The notes beneath the pieces were generated by a model, which was not told the DNA's origin, did not search any database, and saw nothing but the letters and a program-made list of their open reading frames with translations. Shown here piece after piece: positions 16,217 through 25,215 of a stretch of DNA of 64,000 nucleotides (positions are counted from its first letter, which is position 1; the number at the start of each line of letters is the position of its first letter). The translations under genes were made by a program, and so were the position numbers. This DNA comes from Pseudonocardia sp. ICBG1293 (GTDB lineage: Bacteria > Actinomycetota > Actinomycetes > Mycobacteriales > Pseudonocardiaceae). The stretch spans positions 642,941-706,940 of the forward strand of contig NZ_JAHLEL010000044.1 in the NCBI RefSeq assembly GCF_020131355.1. The letters are read 5' to 3'.

Positions 16217-17850
16217 CGCGCGTCGGACTTCCAGGCGTCGTGGAGCTGGATGCGCGAGGACGCGTCGAACGCGACCCCGTGCGCGTCCGGGCCGACACCG
16301 AGCACGGTGGTGAGCTCGACGACGGGCGCGGTGTCGAACCGCTCGGCGAGCAGCTTCTGCGCCTGCCCGGCGAGCGCCGCGCGCTGCGCGGGGTCCACCG
16401 TCGCGGCCTGGGCCAGCAGCGGTGCCTGCAGCGGCCCGTCGGGCAGCCGGTACCGGTTGGTCCCGTCGGTGCCGTAGGTCGACCGCAGGATGTCGGGGTC
16501 GGCCCGGGTCAGGTTGCCCCACGCGGCGACGAAGTCACCGCCGTCGAGGACGACCTGGGTCTCGGCGATCTGGACCTCGCGCAGCTGGAGGTCGATCCCG
16601 ATCCGGCGCAGCTGCTGCTGGATCAGCTCCAGCGCGGGCTTGGTCGTACCGATGTTCTGCGCGAACGTCAGCGGCACGGTCAGCCGCTGGCCGCCCTTGG
16701 CGCGGATGCCGTCCGGGCCCGGCACCCAGCCGGCACGGTCGAGCGCGGCGGTCGCGGCGGCCGGGTCGTACCCGACGAGTGCGGACTGGTCGGCGTAGGA
16801 CGGCGTCGTCGAGGACAGCGGGCTCGTCGCCGCCCGGGTCTGGCTCGGGTACACCGCGGCGACGACCTCGTCGCGGTCGACGCCCCGGCTCACCGCCTCC
16901 CGGACGGCGGCGTCGGCCCCCAGCGGGGTGGCCTGGTTGAAGGTGATCCCGAACGGCAGGCCCGGGTTCGGCCGGGCCGGGAGCTGCACTTCCGCCCCGG
17001 TCAGCGGGGCCTCGTCCTGCTGACCGACGCTGGCGATCGCATCGACCTCGCCGGACTGCACGCTGCCCGCACGCACCCCGGACTCCGGGACGACGCGGAA
17101 CTCGGCCCGGTCGAGCCAGGCCTCGCCGGGGTGGGTGAACAGCTGCGAGCCCCAGTCGTAGCCGGCTCGCTTCGCGAGCACGGTGACGTCGTTCTTCGCG
17201 TAGCGCTCGAGGGTGAACGGCCCGGAGCCGACCACACCGGCGCAGCGCTCGTCGTCGGAGCGGACGGCGCTGGCCGGGGACAGCAGGCCGAGGCTGTGGG
17301 TCGAGGTGCCCTGCAGGAACTGCACGTTGGGCTCGGCGAACCGGACGGTGAACTCGGTGGGGCTCACGACGTCGGTACCGGCGTAGCCGGAGAGGTAGCC
17401 CTTGGGGAGGGCGCCGCGGGCGCCGAGGCTCTCCACCCGGTCGAAGTTCGCCTTGACCGCGGCCGCGTCGACCGGTGCGCCGTCGGAGAACGTCGCGCCG
17501 GACCGCAGGGTGAACGTCCACGCCGTCGCCTCGGCGTTCGACGACCAGCGGGTCGCCAGCCAGGGCACGATCGCGCCGGAGGCGGGGTCCTGGTCGGTGA
17601 GCGAGTCGACGATCTGGCGCAGCGAGTAGACCGAGTCGTTGCTCTGCACCTGCTGGGGGTCGGCGCAGCCCTGGTCCGACGACACCGCGAACACCAGCGT
17701 CCCGCCGGGCCGGGGCGGCCCCGCGTCGGCGTCGCCGCCGGTACCGGAGCCGCAGGCGGTGAGGGTGAGCGCGGTGGCGGCGAGCAGCACCGCAGCGCGT
17801 CCGCCGGGGAGGTGACGCCGCGGCGAGCGGGACGGCCGGGGGAACCTCAC
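16213..17850 (-). CDS. ABC transporter substrate-binding lipoprotein, SBP family 5
   Basis: 545 residues. Signal peptide with lipobox LTAC (Cys-33), then a family-5 (OppA/DppA-like) solute-binding fold: GGTLVFAVSSDQGCADPQ, LATRWSSNAEATAWTFTLR, FSDGAPVDAAAVKANFDR. It should capture the substrate outside the membrane for the two permeases. GTG 17850 overlaps the stop of the LLM enzyme upstream. The ligand is unknown; context suggests a sulfur-containing organic compound. Confidence 0.92.
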   Translation of the reverse strand: MRFPRPSRSPRRHLPGGRAAVLLAATALTLTACGSGTGGDADAGPPRPGGTLVFAVSSDQGCADPQQVQSNDSVYSLRQIVDSLTDQDPASGAIVPWLATRWSSNAEATAWTFTLRSGATFSDGAPVDAAAVKANFDRVESLGARGALPKGYLSGYAGTDVVSPTEFTVRFAEPNVQFLQGTSTHSLGLLSPASAVRSDDERCAGVVGSGPFTLERYAKNDVTVLAKRAGYDWGSQLFTHPGEAWLDRAEFRVVPESGVRAGSVQSGEVDAIASVGQQDEAPLTGAEVQLPARPNPGLPFGITFNQATPLGADAAVREAVSRGVDRDEVVAAVYPSQTRAATSPLSSTTPSYADQSALVGYDPAAATAALDRAGWVPGPDGIRAKGGQRLTVPLTFAQNIGTTKPALELIQQQLRRIGIDLQLREVQIAETQVVLDGGDFVAAWGNLTRADPDILRSTYGTDGTNRYRLPDGPLQAPLLAQAATVDPAQRAALAGQAQKLLAERFDTAPVVELTTVLGVGPDAHGVAFDASSRIQLHDAWKSDAR

Positions 17851-19226
17851 GAGGCCACCGCCGACCGGCGCTCGCCGAACCGCGACGGGCTCGCGAGCCC
17901 GAGGTTGTCCCGCAACGTCGAACCCGGGGTGTAGTCGGTCCGGAACACACCACGCTCCTGGAGGATGGGCACCATCCGGTCGACGACCTCGTCGAGGCCG
18001 GACGGGCTGACGTGCGAGCCGAGGATGAAGCCGTCGGAGGCGTCGGACTGCACGTAGCGGTCGATCTCGTCGGCCACGTGCTCCGGGGTCCCGACGAACA
18101 CCGCGCGGTCGAAGACGTGCTTGACCGTGTCGCGCAGCGAGTACCCGTGGGCCTGCGCGAGCTCGCGCCAGGCGGCGACCGTCGCGTGCGCGTCCTGGGT
18201 CAGCGGCGCCCGGCCCTCGATCCACTTCGGAGCCTCGGGGGTGGGCTCGACGTCGGGCAGCGGGCCGTCCGGGTCGTAGGCCGACAGGTCCCGGTTCCAC
18301 ACCATCTCGGCGAGCACGATCGAGGTCCAGGGGTCGACCTGCTGGTCGTGGATGTGTTCGTGGCGTTCACGGGCCTCGACGGCGGTGTCGCCGAGCACGA
18401 CGCCCGCGCTGGGCAGGATCCGCACCTCGTCGGGGTCGCGGCCGGCCTTGCGGACCCGGGCCTTGACGTCGTCGTAGAAGGCGCGGGCCTCGTCGAACTT
18501 CTGGTACCGGGAGAAGATCGCGTCGGCGGACGCGGCGGCGAAGTCGCGGCCGGCCGGGGACTCCCCGGCCTGCAGGACCACCGGGTGGCCCTGCGGGCTG
18601 CGCGGGGTGGTGAAGCGCCCGGCGATGTCGAACTGGTTGCCGGAGACGGCGAAGTCGCCGACGTGGCCGTCGCGCAGGAACGTGCCCGAGGCCACGTCGG
18701 CGACGACCGCGTCGGAGCCCCAGGAGTCCCACAGCGCGCGGACCGCGGCGAGGGTCTCCCCCGCGCGCTCGTAGCGCTGGTGGTGGCCGAGGTAGGCACC
18801 GCGGCGGAAGTTCTCGCCGGTGGGGGCGTCGGAACTGATCACGACGTTCCACGCGGCCCGTCCGCCGGAGAGCAGGTCCAGCGTGGCGAACTTGCGGGCC
18901 AGCTCGTAGGGCTCGTTGAACGTGGAGTTGATGGTGCCGGCGAGCCCGATGTGGTCGGTCACCGCGGCGAGCGCGGCGAGCACCGTGAAGGTGTCCGGGC
19001 GCCCCAGGACGTCCTGGTCGAAGACCTCGCCGCCGCGGGTGCGCAGCCGCAGCCCCTCGGCCAGGAACAGCAGGTCGAGCCGGCCGCGCTCGGCGGTGCG
19101 CGCCCAGTGCTCGAAGGACTCCCAGTCGATGTGGCTGCCGGAGGCGGGGTCGCTCCAGACGGTGTCGTGGTTGACGCCGGGGAAGTAGGCGCCGAGCACG
19201 ATCTGCTTCCTGCCGGTCCTGCTCAT
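17847..19226 (-). CDS. LLM flavin-dependent monooxygenase, NtaA/SnaA/DszA type
   Basis: 459 residues with the family pattern: an N-terminal barrel strand QIVLGAYFPG, WSDPASGSHIDWESFEHWARTAERG, DTFTVLAALAAVTDHIGLAGTI, and GRAAWNVVISS followed by the ENFRRG loop. Members use reduced FMN and O2 to oxidise or cleave substrates such as nitrilotriacetate or sulfones. The substrate here is unknown. It is closely similar in layout to the enzyme at 53507-54850. ATG 19226 overlaps the preceding LLM stop. No flavin reductase is encoded nearby. Confidence 0.9.
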   Translation of the reverse strand: MSRTGRKQIVLGAYFPGVNHDTVWSDPASGSHIDWESFEHWARTAERGRLDLLFLAEGLRLRTRGGEVFDQDVLGRPDTFTVLAALAAVTDHIGLAGTINSTFNEPYELARKFATLDLLSGGRAAWNVVISSDAPTGENFRRGAYLGHHQRYERAGETLAAVRALWDSWGSDAVVADVASGTFLRDGHVGDFAVSGNQFDIAGRFTTPRSPQGHPVVLQAGESPAGRDFAAASADAIFSRYQKFDEARAFYDDVKARVRKAGRDPDEVRILPSAGVVLGDTAVEARERHEHIHDQQVDPWTSIVLAEMVWNRDLSAYDPDGPLPDVEPTPEAPKWIEGRAPLTQDAHATVAAWRELAQAHGYSLRDTVKHVFDRAVFVGTPEHVADEIDRYVQSDASDGFILGSHVSPSGLDEVVDRMVPILQERGVFRTDYTPGSTLRDNLGLASPSRFGERRSAVAS

Positions 19227-20482
19227 GCGGTCGCTCCGGAGAGGGTCGGTACGGCGGCGGGATCCGCCCCGGTGGCGTAGCGGCTGACCGGGCGGGGCAG
19301 CCCGAAGCGCGCGCGCAGGGTGGACTCGCCGTAGGCGGTGCGGAACACGCCCCGTGTCTGCAGTTCGGGGACCAGGCCGTCGACGATCGCGTCCAGGTCG
19401 GTCGGGAGGACGGCCGGTCGCAGCCGGTAACCGTCCAGACCGGCGCGGCGCCAGGACAGCAGGGTGTCGGCGAGCCCGGCCGGCGTGGTCGCCAGGACGG
19501 CCGCGTCCGAGGAGAGCGGGTCGAGGGCGTCGAGGCGGGCGAGCCGCTCGCGGGCGGCGCGTTCGGTCGGCTCCAGGACCACGACGACGTCGCCGAGGAT
19601 CCGCAGCGGCGGCGCGGTGCGGCCCACGGCGGCCTCGGCGGCGCGGACCTGGGCGACGATGCGGGCGGCGTCATCGTCGTCGTGCGGGGTGGTGAACACG
19701 ACGTCGCCGACGCGGGCGGCGAGCAGCGCCGGGTCGTAGCCGTGGGCCAGCGAGACGACCAGCGGCTGGCCCTGCGGCGGGCGCGGCACGATCGACGGAC
19801 CGGCGACGCCGAAGTGCTCCCCGGCGAAGTCGACCCGGTGCAGCCGGTCCCGGTCGACGAAGCGCCCGGTCAGCGCGTCGCGGATCTCGGCGTCGTCCTC
19901 CCAGGAGTCCCAGAGCCTGCGCACGACCTCGACGGCGTCGGCGGCCTCGCCGAACAGCTCGGCGACGAGCTCGCGGCCGGCCGGGGTGCCCAGGTCCTCG
20001 CGACGGATCCCGGGGACGGTACGACGTCCGAAGTGGGCGGCCTCGTCGGGACGTACCGAGGTCTGCACCCGCCAGCCGGCGCGGCCGTGGCTGTCGTGGT
20101 CGAGCGTCGACAGCGCGGACGCCACGTGGAACGGCTCGGTGTGGGTGGTCGTGACGGTGGGGACCAGTCCGATCCGTGACGTCGTCGGGGCGAGGAAGGC
20201 GGCGACCAGCGAGGCGTCGAGGCGCCCCTGCACCCGGTCGGTGCGACGGTCGGCGCCGCTCAGGTGGTCCCCGGACTGCAGTCCGAGCGCGTCCTCGATC
20301 GTCAGCAGGTCCAGCAGCCCGCGCTCGGCGGTGCGGGCCAGGTCGGCCCAGTACCGCGCGGAGAAGAGGTCGCCGGGCCGGGCGCCGGGCTCGCGCCAGG
20401 CGGCGGGGTGCCAGCCGGCGCCGTCGAGCGCGACGGCCAGGTGCAGGGCACCCGGACCGGTGGTGGTGTCCGATGTGGACAT
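19223..20482 (-). CDS. LLM flavin-dependent oxidoreductase
   Basis: 419 residues. The luciferase-like barrel is recognisable from LHLAVALDGAG, RYWADLARTAERGLLDLLTIED, SRIGLVPTVTTTHTEPFHVA and an RAGWRVQTSV strand, but the family is more divergent than its neighbour. The C-terminal GVFRTAYGESTLRARFGL resembles the tail of NtaA-type enzymes. It is the first structural gene after the leader peptide at 20579-20677, so it opens the Opp-type operon. The ribosome binding site is weak (GAGAAAG). Confidence 0.85.
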   Translation of the reverse strand: MSTSDTTTGPGALHLAVALDGAGWHPAAWREPGARPGDLFSARYWADLARTAERGLLDLLTIEDALGLQSGDHLSGADRRTDRVQGRLDASLVAAFLAPTTSRIGLVPTVTTTHTEPFHVASALSTLDHDSHGRAGWRVQTSVRPDEAAHFGRRTVPGIRREDLGTPAGRELVAELFGEAADAVEVVRRLWDSWEDDAEIRDALTGRFVDRDRLHRVDFAGEHFGVAGPSIVPRPPQGQPLVVSLAHGYDPALLAARVGDVVFTTPHDDDDAARIVAQVRAAEAAVGRTAPPLRILGDVVVVLEPTERAARERLARLDALDPLSSDAAVLATTPAGLADTLLSWRRAGLDGYRLRPAVLPTDLDAIVDGLVPELQTRGVFRTAYGESTLRARFGLPRPVSRYATGADPAAVPTLSGATA

Positions 20483-20562
20483 GCATTGTCGCTTTCTCGC
20501 CGCGGGGTGCGCGACGGGGCGGAGAGCCTGGGGAGGACGGGGGCCACCAGTGGCGGCGGCGC

Positions 20563-20578
20563 CCGGAGCGGACTCCGG
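20563..20578 (-). promoter_or_regulatory. Attenuator-type hairpin after the leader peptide
   Basis: CCGGAG-TCCG-CTCCGG read on the minus strand, starting immediately after the leader stop codon and ahead of the LLM gene at 20482. Confidence 0.45.
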
Positions 20579-20677
20579 TCAGCCCCGACAGGTGGCGCCG
20601 GCGACCCGCATCAGGTCGACGTGCCGGCGGTACCGGGGGTGGTGTGCGGCACGCACCTGATCGGCGACCGTGCGCAT
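20579..20677 (-). CDS. Cys leader peptide, HVDL-type
   Basis: 32 codons ending in RRHVDLMRVAGATCRG, the motif shared with the leaders at 31406, 38447, 43066 and 46531. The Cys codon is TGT, two codons before the stop. Unlike the others, ATG 20677 has a good Shine-Dalgarno (GGAGGAAACC), so this leader is translated from a normal 5' untranslated region. An in-frame ATG four codons upstream is also possible. It lies ahead of the LLM/Opp-type operon and should act in cis as a cysteine sensor. Confidence 0.75.
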   Translation of the reverse strand: MRTVADQVRAAHHPRYRRHVDLMRVAGATCRG

Positions 20678-20787
20678 GGTTTCCTCCATCGATCCCGGCT
20701 GGAGCACCCGCACCCGCGGGTGGCGGGGGGTTGCTGCGGCGTCGTCGAACCGGGTCTCTCGGCCGCTCGGAGATGGTGTGCGTGCCG

Positions 20788-20818
20788 ACTGTAGGTATGC
20801 GGTGCCCGACGGTGTCAA
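20788..20818 (-). promoter_or_regulatory. Sigma-70-type promoter of the Opp/LLM operon
   Basis: On the minus strand TTGACA (20813-20818) and TACAGT (20788-20793) are separated by 19 bases. This is the most consensus-like -35 box I found, and it gives a leader RNA of about 100 bases before the peptide start. Confidence 0.5.
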
Positions 20819-20948
20819 CCCGCATCGCGACCGAGTGACCCGCACCGCAGCGAGCCTCCCGACCTGCGGAATCACCACCCGGATGCCGCGCTAGTGTTGC
20901 GGTAACTAGGTTACTTTACTCACGGGCTGGTTTACGGGATCATGAGCT

Positions 20949-21593
20949 GTGCCGTTGACTGTGACCGTGGACGTTCCGGCCGCCGACCGCGAGGTGCTGG
21001 AGTCCTGGCTGCGTTCCTCGTCGGTTTCGGCGGGACTGGCCCGACGGGGCAGGATCGTGTTGCTGGCCGCGGACGGGGTGGCGGTCAAGGACATCGTCAC
21101 ACTGGTCGGGGCGTCGAAGGCGACGGTGATCGGGTGGAAGAAGCGTTACGCCGCTGAGGGGATCGCCGGGCTGGCCGACCGGCCCAAGGCGGGCCGGCCG
21201 CCGGTGATCGACGAGGTCGCGGTCGTGCTCGCCACGCTGGAACCGCCGCCTGAGCGGCTCGGAGTCACGCACTGGTCGTCACGGCTGCTCGGTGCCGAGC
21301 TCGGGATCTCCCACGTGTGGATCGGCAAGATTTGGCGGCGGTGGGGGCTGCAGCCGTGGAAGTCCGAGACGTTCAAGTTCTCCACCGATCCCGAGCTCGA
21401 AGCCAAGGTCCGCGACATCGTCGGGTTGTATCTGAACCCGCCGGACAAGGCCGTCGTGCTCTGCGTCGACGAGAAATCCCAGGTCCAGGCCCTGGACCGG
21501 ACAGCGCCGATCCTGCCGATCATGCCCGGTATCCCGGAGAAACGGACGCATGACTACGTCACTACGTCCGTCACGGCACCACCACGCTGTTAG
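20949..21593 (+). pseudogene. IS630-family transposase, 5' part, frameshifted
   Basis: The first about 200 residues match the intact transposase at 26756-27826 (DNA-binding helix-turn-helix region, then CVDEKSQVQALDRT with the first catalytic Asp). The frame is lost after THDYV because ACTACGTC is duplicated, and it stops at TAG. The IS1634-family insertion lies further downstream. Not functional. Confidence 0.9.
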
Positions 21594-21598
21594 CGGCG

Positions 21599-21696
21599 TT
21601 AGAGGTCGCGACCGGGCGGGTCGAGCAGGCGTGCCTGCCGCGGCATCGCCATCAGGAGTTCCTGCGGTTCCTCAAGCAGGTCGCGAAGGCCTACCC
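21599..21696. repeat. 98-bp target-site duplication, left copy
   Basis: Starts TTAGAGGTCGCGACC and ends AAGGCCTACCC. The same 98 bp recur at 26273-26370 on the other side of the IS1634-family element. The sequence belongs to the IS630 transposase gene, so it is a duplication made on insertion. Confidence 0.85.
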
Positions 21697-21788
21697 CTGA
21701 GTTGCACAGGTAGTCGGGGGTTGTGAGGTGTCGTTGCTGGTCAGCGGGCTGTGGGGTCGGGATCTGGGGCACTAATCGGTAGTCTCGG

Positions 21789-23294
21789 GTGGTGTTCGTC
21801 CGGAAGGTGAAGACGGCGTCCGGGGCGACGGCGGTGCAGATCGTGGAGAAGCGCCACGGGGTCCGGCGGATCGTCGCCCACGTCGGTTCCGCTCATGATG
21901 ACGCCGAGCTCGCAGTGCTGATCGCCTCAGCGCGGGATCGCATCCATGCAGGTCAGCAGGCCCTCGACCTCGACGCCCCTGCCACCGGGGGCGCGGCGGG
22001 CGCGGTCGTGACCGGGTCGGCGAGCGAGGTCCTGTGGAACGTCCTGTGCGATGCCTACCGCCGGTTGGGGTTCGACCAGCTCGCCGACGAGGTGTTCCGG
22101 GCGCTCGTGCTCGCCAGGATCGTGGAGCCCACCAGCACCTCTGCCGCGGTCGGGGTCCTCGATGAACTCGGGGTGGTCGCGCCGCATCGCAACACCTTCA
22201 CCGCGGCGCTGCGCCGCTGCAGCGACAAGGACTACCGGGCCGTCCTGGCCGCCGCCTGCACCGTGGCCTCGCGGGTGGGGGCGGCGTCGCTGGTGCTCTA
22301 TGACGTGACCACGCTGCATTTCGAGGTCGAGCACGAGGACACGCTGCGCAAGGTAGGGATGAGCAAGGAACGCCGGGTCGACCCGCAGATCCAGGTCGGG
22401 CTGCTCGTCGACCCGTCCGGGTTCCCGCTCGAGGTCCGCTGCTTCGAGGGCAACAAGGCCGAGACGACCACTCTGCTACCCGTTCTGGAGGACTTCCGCA
22501 AACGGCACGACGTGAAGGACATGGTGGTCGTCGCCGATGCCGGAATGCTGTCCGCGTCGAACCTGAACGCGTTGGAGGACAACGGGTTCTCCTTCATCGT
22601 GGGGTCGAGGATCAGCAAGGCGCCCTACGATCTGGCCGCGCACGTCGAGCGTCACGGCAACGCCTTCGACGACGGCCAGGTCCTGGAGTCGCGCCGCGAC
22701 ATGGGGACAGGGAAGGCGAAACGGAGCCGGCGGGTCGTCTACCAGTACCGCTTCGCCCGCCACAAACACGATGACCGGGCGATCAACGCCATGGTCGACC
22801 GCGCGGAGAAGGTCGCCGCCGGCACCCGGCCGTTGAAGAAGGACCGCTTCGTCCGCATCGCCTCCACCGGCACCGAGGTCGACTGGGGCCTGGTCGAACG
22901 CGCCCGCCAGCTCGCCGGGTTGAAGGGCTACGTCACCAACCTGGCCGAGTCCACCATGGACGGGCACAAGGTCGTGGCCGCCTACCACGACCTGTGGCAG
23001 GTCGAGGCCAGCTTCCGCATGGCCAAGTCCGACCTGCGAGCCCGACCGATCTTCCACCGCGAACGCGACGCCATCGAAGCCCACCTCACCGTCGTCTTCG
23101 CCGCCCTCGCGGTCTCCCGACACCTCCAGGACGCGGCAGGCGTGACCATCAAGAAGCTGGTCACAGCCCTGCGCCCACTACGAACCGTCCGAGTCGACGT
23201 CGGCGGTCACCCGATCACCGCCGCCCCGCAGATCACCAGCGGCGCGCGTGCCATTCTCGACCGGCTCCCCACCATCACCGCGCCGGGGCACTAA
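21789..23294 (+). CDS. IS1634-family transposase
   Basis: A 501-residue DDE transposase of the IS4-superfamily IS1634 group. Visible features: a short N-terminal strand (FVRKVKTASGATAVQIVEK), LVLYDVTTLHFEVEHEDTLR with the first Asp, VVVADAGMLSASNLNALED with the second, and the late Y-(2)-R-like region YHDLWQVEASFRMAKSDL with the catalytic Glu. The frame is complete. The stop codon TAA (23292-23294) doubles as the target duplication of the inserted elements. Confidence 0.92.
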   Translation: MVFVRKVKTASGATAVQIVEKRHGVRRIVAHVGSAHDDAELAVLIASARDRIHAGQQALDLDAPATGGAAGAVVTGSASEVLWNVLCDAYRRLGFDQLADEVFRALVLARIVEPTSTSAAVGVLDELGVVAPHRNTFTAALRRCSDKDYRAVLAAACTVASRVGAASLVLYDVTTLHFEVEHEDTLRKVGMSKERRVDPQIQVGLLVDPSGFPLEVRCFEGNKAETTTLLPVLEDFRKRHDVKDMVVVADAGMLSASNLNALEDNGFSFIVGSRISKAPYDLAAHVERHGNAFDDGQVLESRRDMGTGKAKRSRRVVYQYRFARHKHDDRAINAMVDRAEKVAAGTRPLKKDRFVRIASTGTEVDWGLVERARQLAGLKGYVTNLAESTMDGHKVVAAYHDLWQVEASFRMAKSDLRARPIFHRERDAIEAHLTVVFAALAVSRHLQDAAGVTIKKLVTALRPLRTVRVDVGGHPITAAPQITSGARAILDRLPTITAPGH

Positions 23295-23415
23295 GAGGTC
23301 GTTTCAGAACGACTTGTCGAGTTTCCATTGACCCCTCGACGACAGATCAAACGGCAGGTCAGATAGCCGCTTGTCGTCTACAACAGACACGTCGACCTCG
23401 TTCTGAAATGACCTC
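23295..23415 (+). mobile_element. 121-bp MITE, copy a
   Basis: Non-coding element with terminal inverted repeats GAGGTCGTTTCAGAACGA and (complement) GAGGTCATTTCAGAACGA, flanked by TAA on both sides. Two more copies lie at 24403 and, inverted, at 26133. The outer 15 bases equal the end of the IS at 24527-26129, so that element's transposase probably mobilised it. Confidence 0.85.
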
Positions 23416-23418
23416 TAA

Positions 23419-24399
23419 GAGCGCCCGGCGATTGATGGTTATCGGAGTCGACGGGTCGTGGGTCGGGTTGTCCAGCGGTAGCGGCTGCGGGCACGGTTGA
23501 TCAGCCGGCGGATCACGGTGAGCGCGGCGGCGAGGTCGAGGTAGAACTCGACGATGATCTTCCGGCGATCGGTGAACCGGCGCAGCTTGCCGTAGCCGTT
23601 CATCCAGGAATGGGTGCGCTCGACCGGCCACCGCTTACCGACCTGGATCGGGGCGGGCCGGCCCTTGGTGGCGATCTGTGCGTCGAACCCGAGTCGTTCG
23701 AGCAGATCGCGGGTCTTGCCTGAGTCATAGCCCCGGTCCAGGTGCAGGCACGGTCGCTCGGGCAGCGGCCCGATCATGTCGTAGATCCCGATCAGGGTCG
23801 GTTTCAGCAACGGCGAGTCGTGGTCATTGGCGCGGGCGCTGATCAGGTGCAGCGGGATCCCCGCACCGTCGCAGACCACGGAGCGTTTGGTGCCCTGTTT
23901 GCCCCGGTCGACCGGGTTACAGCCGGCGACCTCGCCACCGCAGGGAGCCTTGGTGATCGCTCCGTCGGCAGACAGATCGTCGAGGTCGAGACCGATCATC
24001 TGGTCATAGCCGGCCAGCGCGGCCCGAAGGACCTGCTCCCCGACGCCGGCGGCGGCCCACTGGGCGAGACGGCGGCGGATCGTGCGGTCCGAGCAGCCGG
24101 GGGTGGCGATGCGTTCGTAGCCGCTGCCGTGCACCAACGCCGCGAGCACGTGCTCGAACACCAGGCGGTCGGGGATACGGCGGCGGTGACATCCCCACGG
24201 ATGGGCCGGGTCGAACTCCGGGCGCCGCTCTGCCTCGATCAGGGCAGCGAACTCGACCCAGAGGGGGTCGATCAGCGATTCTGGCAATAGAGGCACGGAC
24301 CCTCCAGGCGACCATCAGGACATCAGCAATCCCATGATCACTTGCAGGTCCGTGTCTCTACCAACACCGACACACGGCCACCTCTACTGCCGGACGCTC
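23419..24399 (-). mobile_element. IS5-family element, 981 bp
   Basis: Ends GAGCGCCCGGC and (complement) GAGCGTCCGGC, bounded by TAA at 23416-23418 and 24400-24402. It carries a single transposase gene on the minus strand. Its ends differ from those of the MITE, so it is a separate element. Confidence 0.85.
23439..24296 (-). CDS. IS5-family transposase
   Basis: A 285-residue DDE transposase. An N-terminal DUF4096-type region (PLLPESLIDPLWVEFAALI, SGYERIATPGCSDRTIRRR) is followed by the catalytic domain with LSADGAITKAP (first Asp), HLDRGYDSGKT (second Asp) and PVERTHSWMNGY (Glu). The frame is complete and fits within the IS ends, so it may still be active. Confidence 0.9.
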   Translation of the reverse strand: MPLLPESLIDPLWVEFAALIEAERRPEFDPAHPWGCHRRRIPDRLVFEHVLAALVHGSGYERIATPGCSDRTIRRRLAQWAAAGVGEQVLRAALAGYDQMIGLDLDDLSADGAITKAPCGGEVAGCNPVDRGKQGTKRSVVCDGAGIPLHLISARANDHDSPLLKPTLIGIYDMIGPLPERPCLHLDRGYDSGKTRDLLERLGFDAQIATKGRPAPIQVGKRWPVERTHSWMNGYGKLRRFTDRRKIIVEFYLDLAAALTVIRRLINRARSRYRWTTRPTTRRLR

Positions 24400-24402
24400 T
24401 AA

Positions 24403-24523
24403 GAGGTCGTTTCAGAACGACTTGTCGAGTTTCCATTGACCCCTCGACGACAGATCAAACGGCAGGTCAGATAGCCGCTTGTCGTCTACAACAGACACGT
24501 CGACCTCGTTCTGAAATGACCTC
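24403..24523 (+). mobile_element. 121-bp MITE, copy b
   Basis: By eye identical to copy a and in the same orientation, with TAA at 24400-24402 and 24524-24526. It shares each TAA with the neighbouring element. Confidence 0.85.
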
Positions 24524-24590
24524 TAAGACGTCGTTTCAGAAGTGGTGGGCCCGGTTCTGCCGGTGACGGCGGGGCTGGCAGCATCGGCTG

Positions 24591-25184
24591 ATGGTCGCGC
24601 CTCGTGTGTCTGAGAAGACGAAGATTTTCGAGTTGGAGATCGTCCTGACCGAGGTGGTGCCGGCGGTCCGGCGTCGGGTGCAGGTGCCGGGCGAGGTCGA
24701 CTTGGCGGTGTTGCACGAGGTGGTGCAGTCAGTGATGGGCTGGACGAACTCTCATCTGCACGAGTTCGAGATCGTCGGGCGCCGCTACGGGATCCCAGAC
24801 CCGGACTGGCCCGGACAGGATGTCGCCGACGAGACGAAAGAGAAGCTGTTTCGGCTGGTCAAGGCTGGTGACCGGTTCGGTTACGTCTACGACTTCGGTG
24901 ACAACTGGGCCCACGAGATCACCGTCGAGGCGGTCGCGGCCGTCGAGCCGGGAGTGTGCTATCCGCGATGCGTCGCCGGGCAGGGGGCGTGCCCGCCCGA
25001 GGACGTCGGCGGGATCGGGGGGTATGAGGACTTCCAGGCCGTGCTCGCCGACCCTGACCATCCCGACCGCGCCGAGCGCCTGGAGTGGGCGGGCGGGCCG
25101 TTCGACCCGCACCGCTTCGACCCTGACGAGGCCGACCGGGCCTTGGAGTGGCTGGCCTGGCGGCCGCTGGCCCCGACCTCGTAG
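24591..25184 (+). CDS. Plasmid pRiA4b ORF-3-like protein carried by an IS
   Basis: A 197-residue protein of the PRiA4b_ORF3 family: IFELEIVLTEVVPAVRRRVQVP, MGWTNSHLHEFEI, RFGYVYDFGDNWAHEITVE, then CPPEDVGGIGGYEDF. The family is common beside transposases and on plasmids and has no established function. It is convergent with the transposase gene (31-bp gap) inside the IS ends, and the identical gene is in the second IS copy. It is therefore IS cargo and not a chromosomal gene. Confidence 0.9.
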   Translation: MVAPRVSEKTKIFELEIVLTEVVPAVRRRVQVPGEVDLAVLHEVVQSVMGWTNSHLHEFEIVGRRYGIPDPDWPGQDVADETKEKLFRLVKAGDRFGYVYDFGDNWAHEITVEAVAAVEPGVCYPRCVAGQGACPPEDVGGIGGYEDFQAVLADPDHPDRAERLEWAGGPFDPHRFDPDEADRALEWLAWRPLAPTS

Positions 25185-25215
25185 GCGAGTGCCTCAGCGA
25201 GGGCTGGGTCGACCA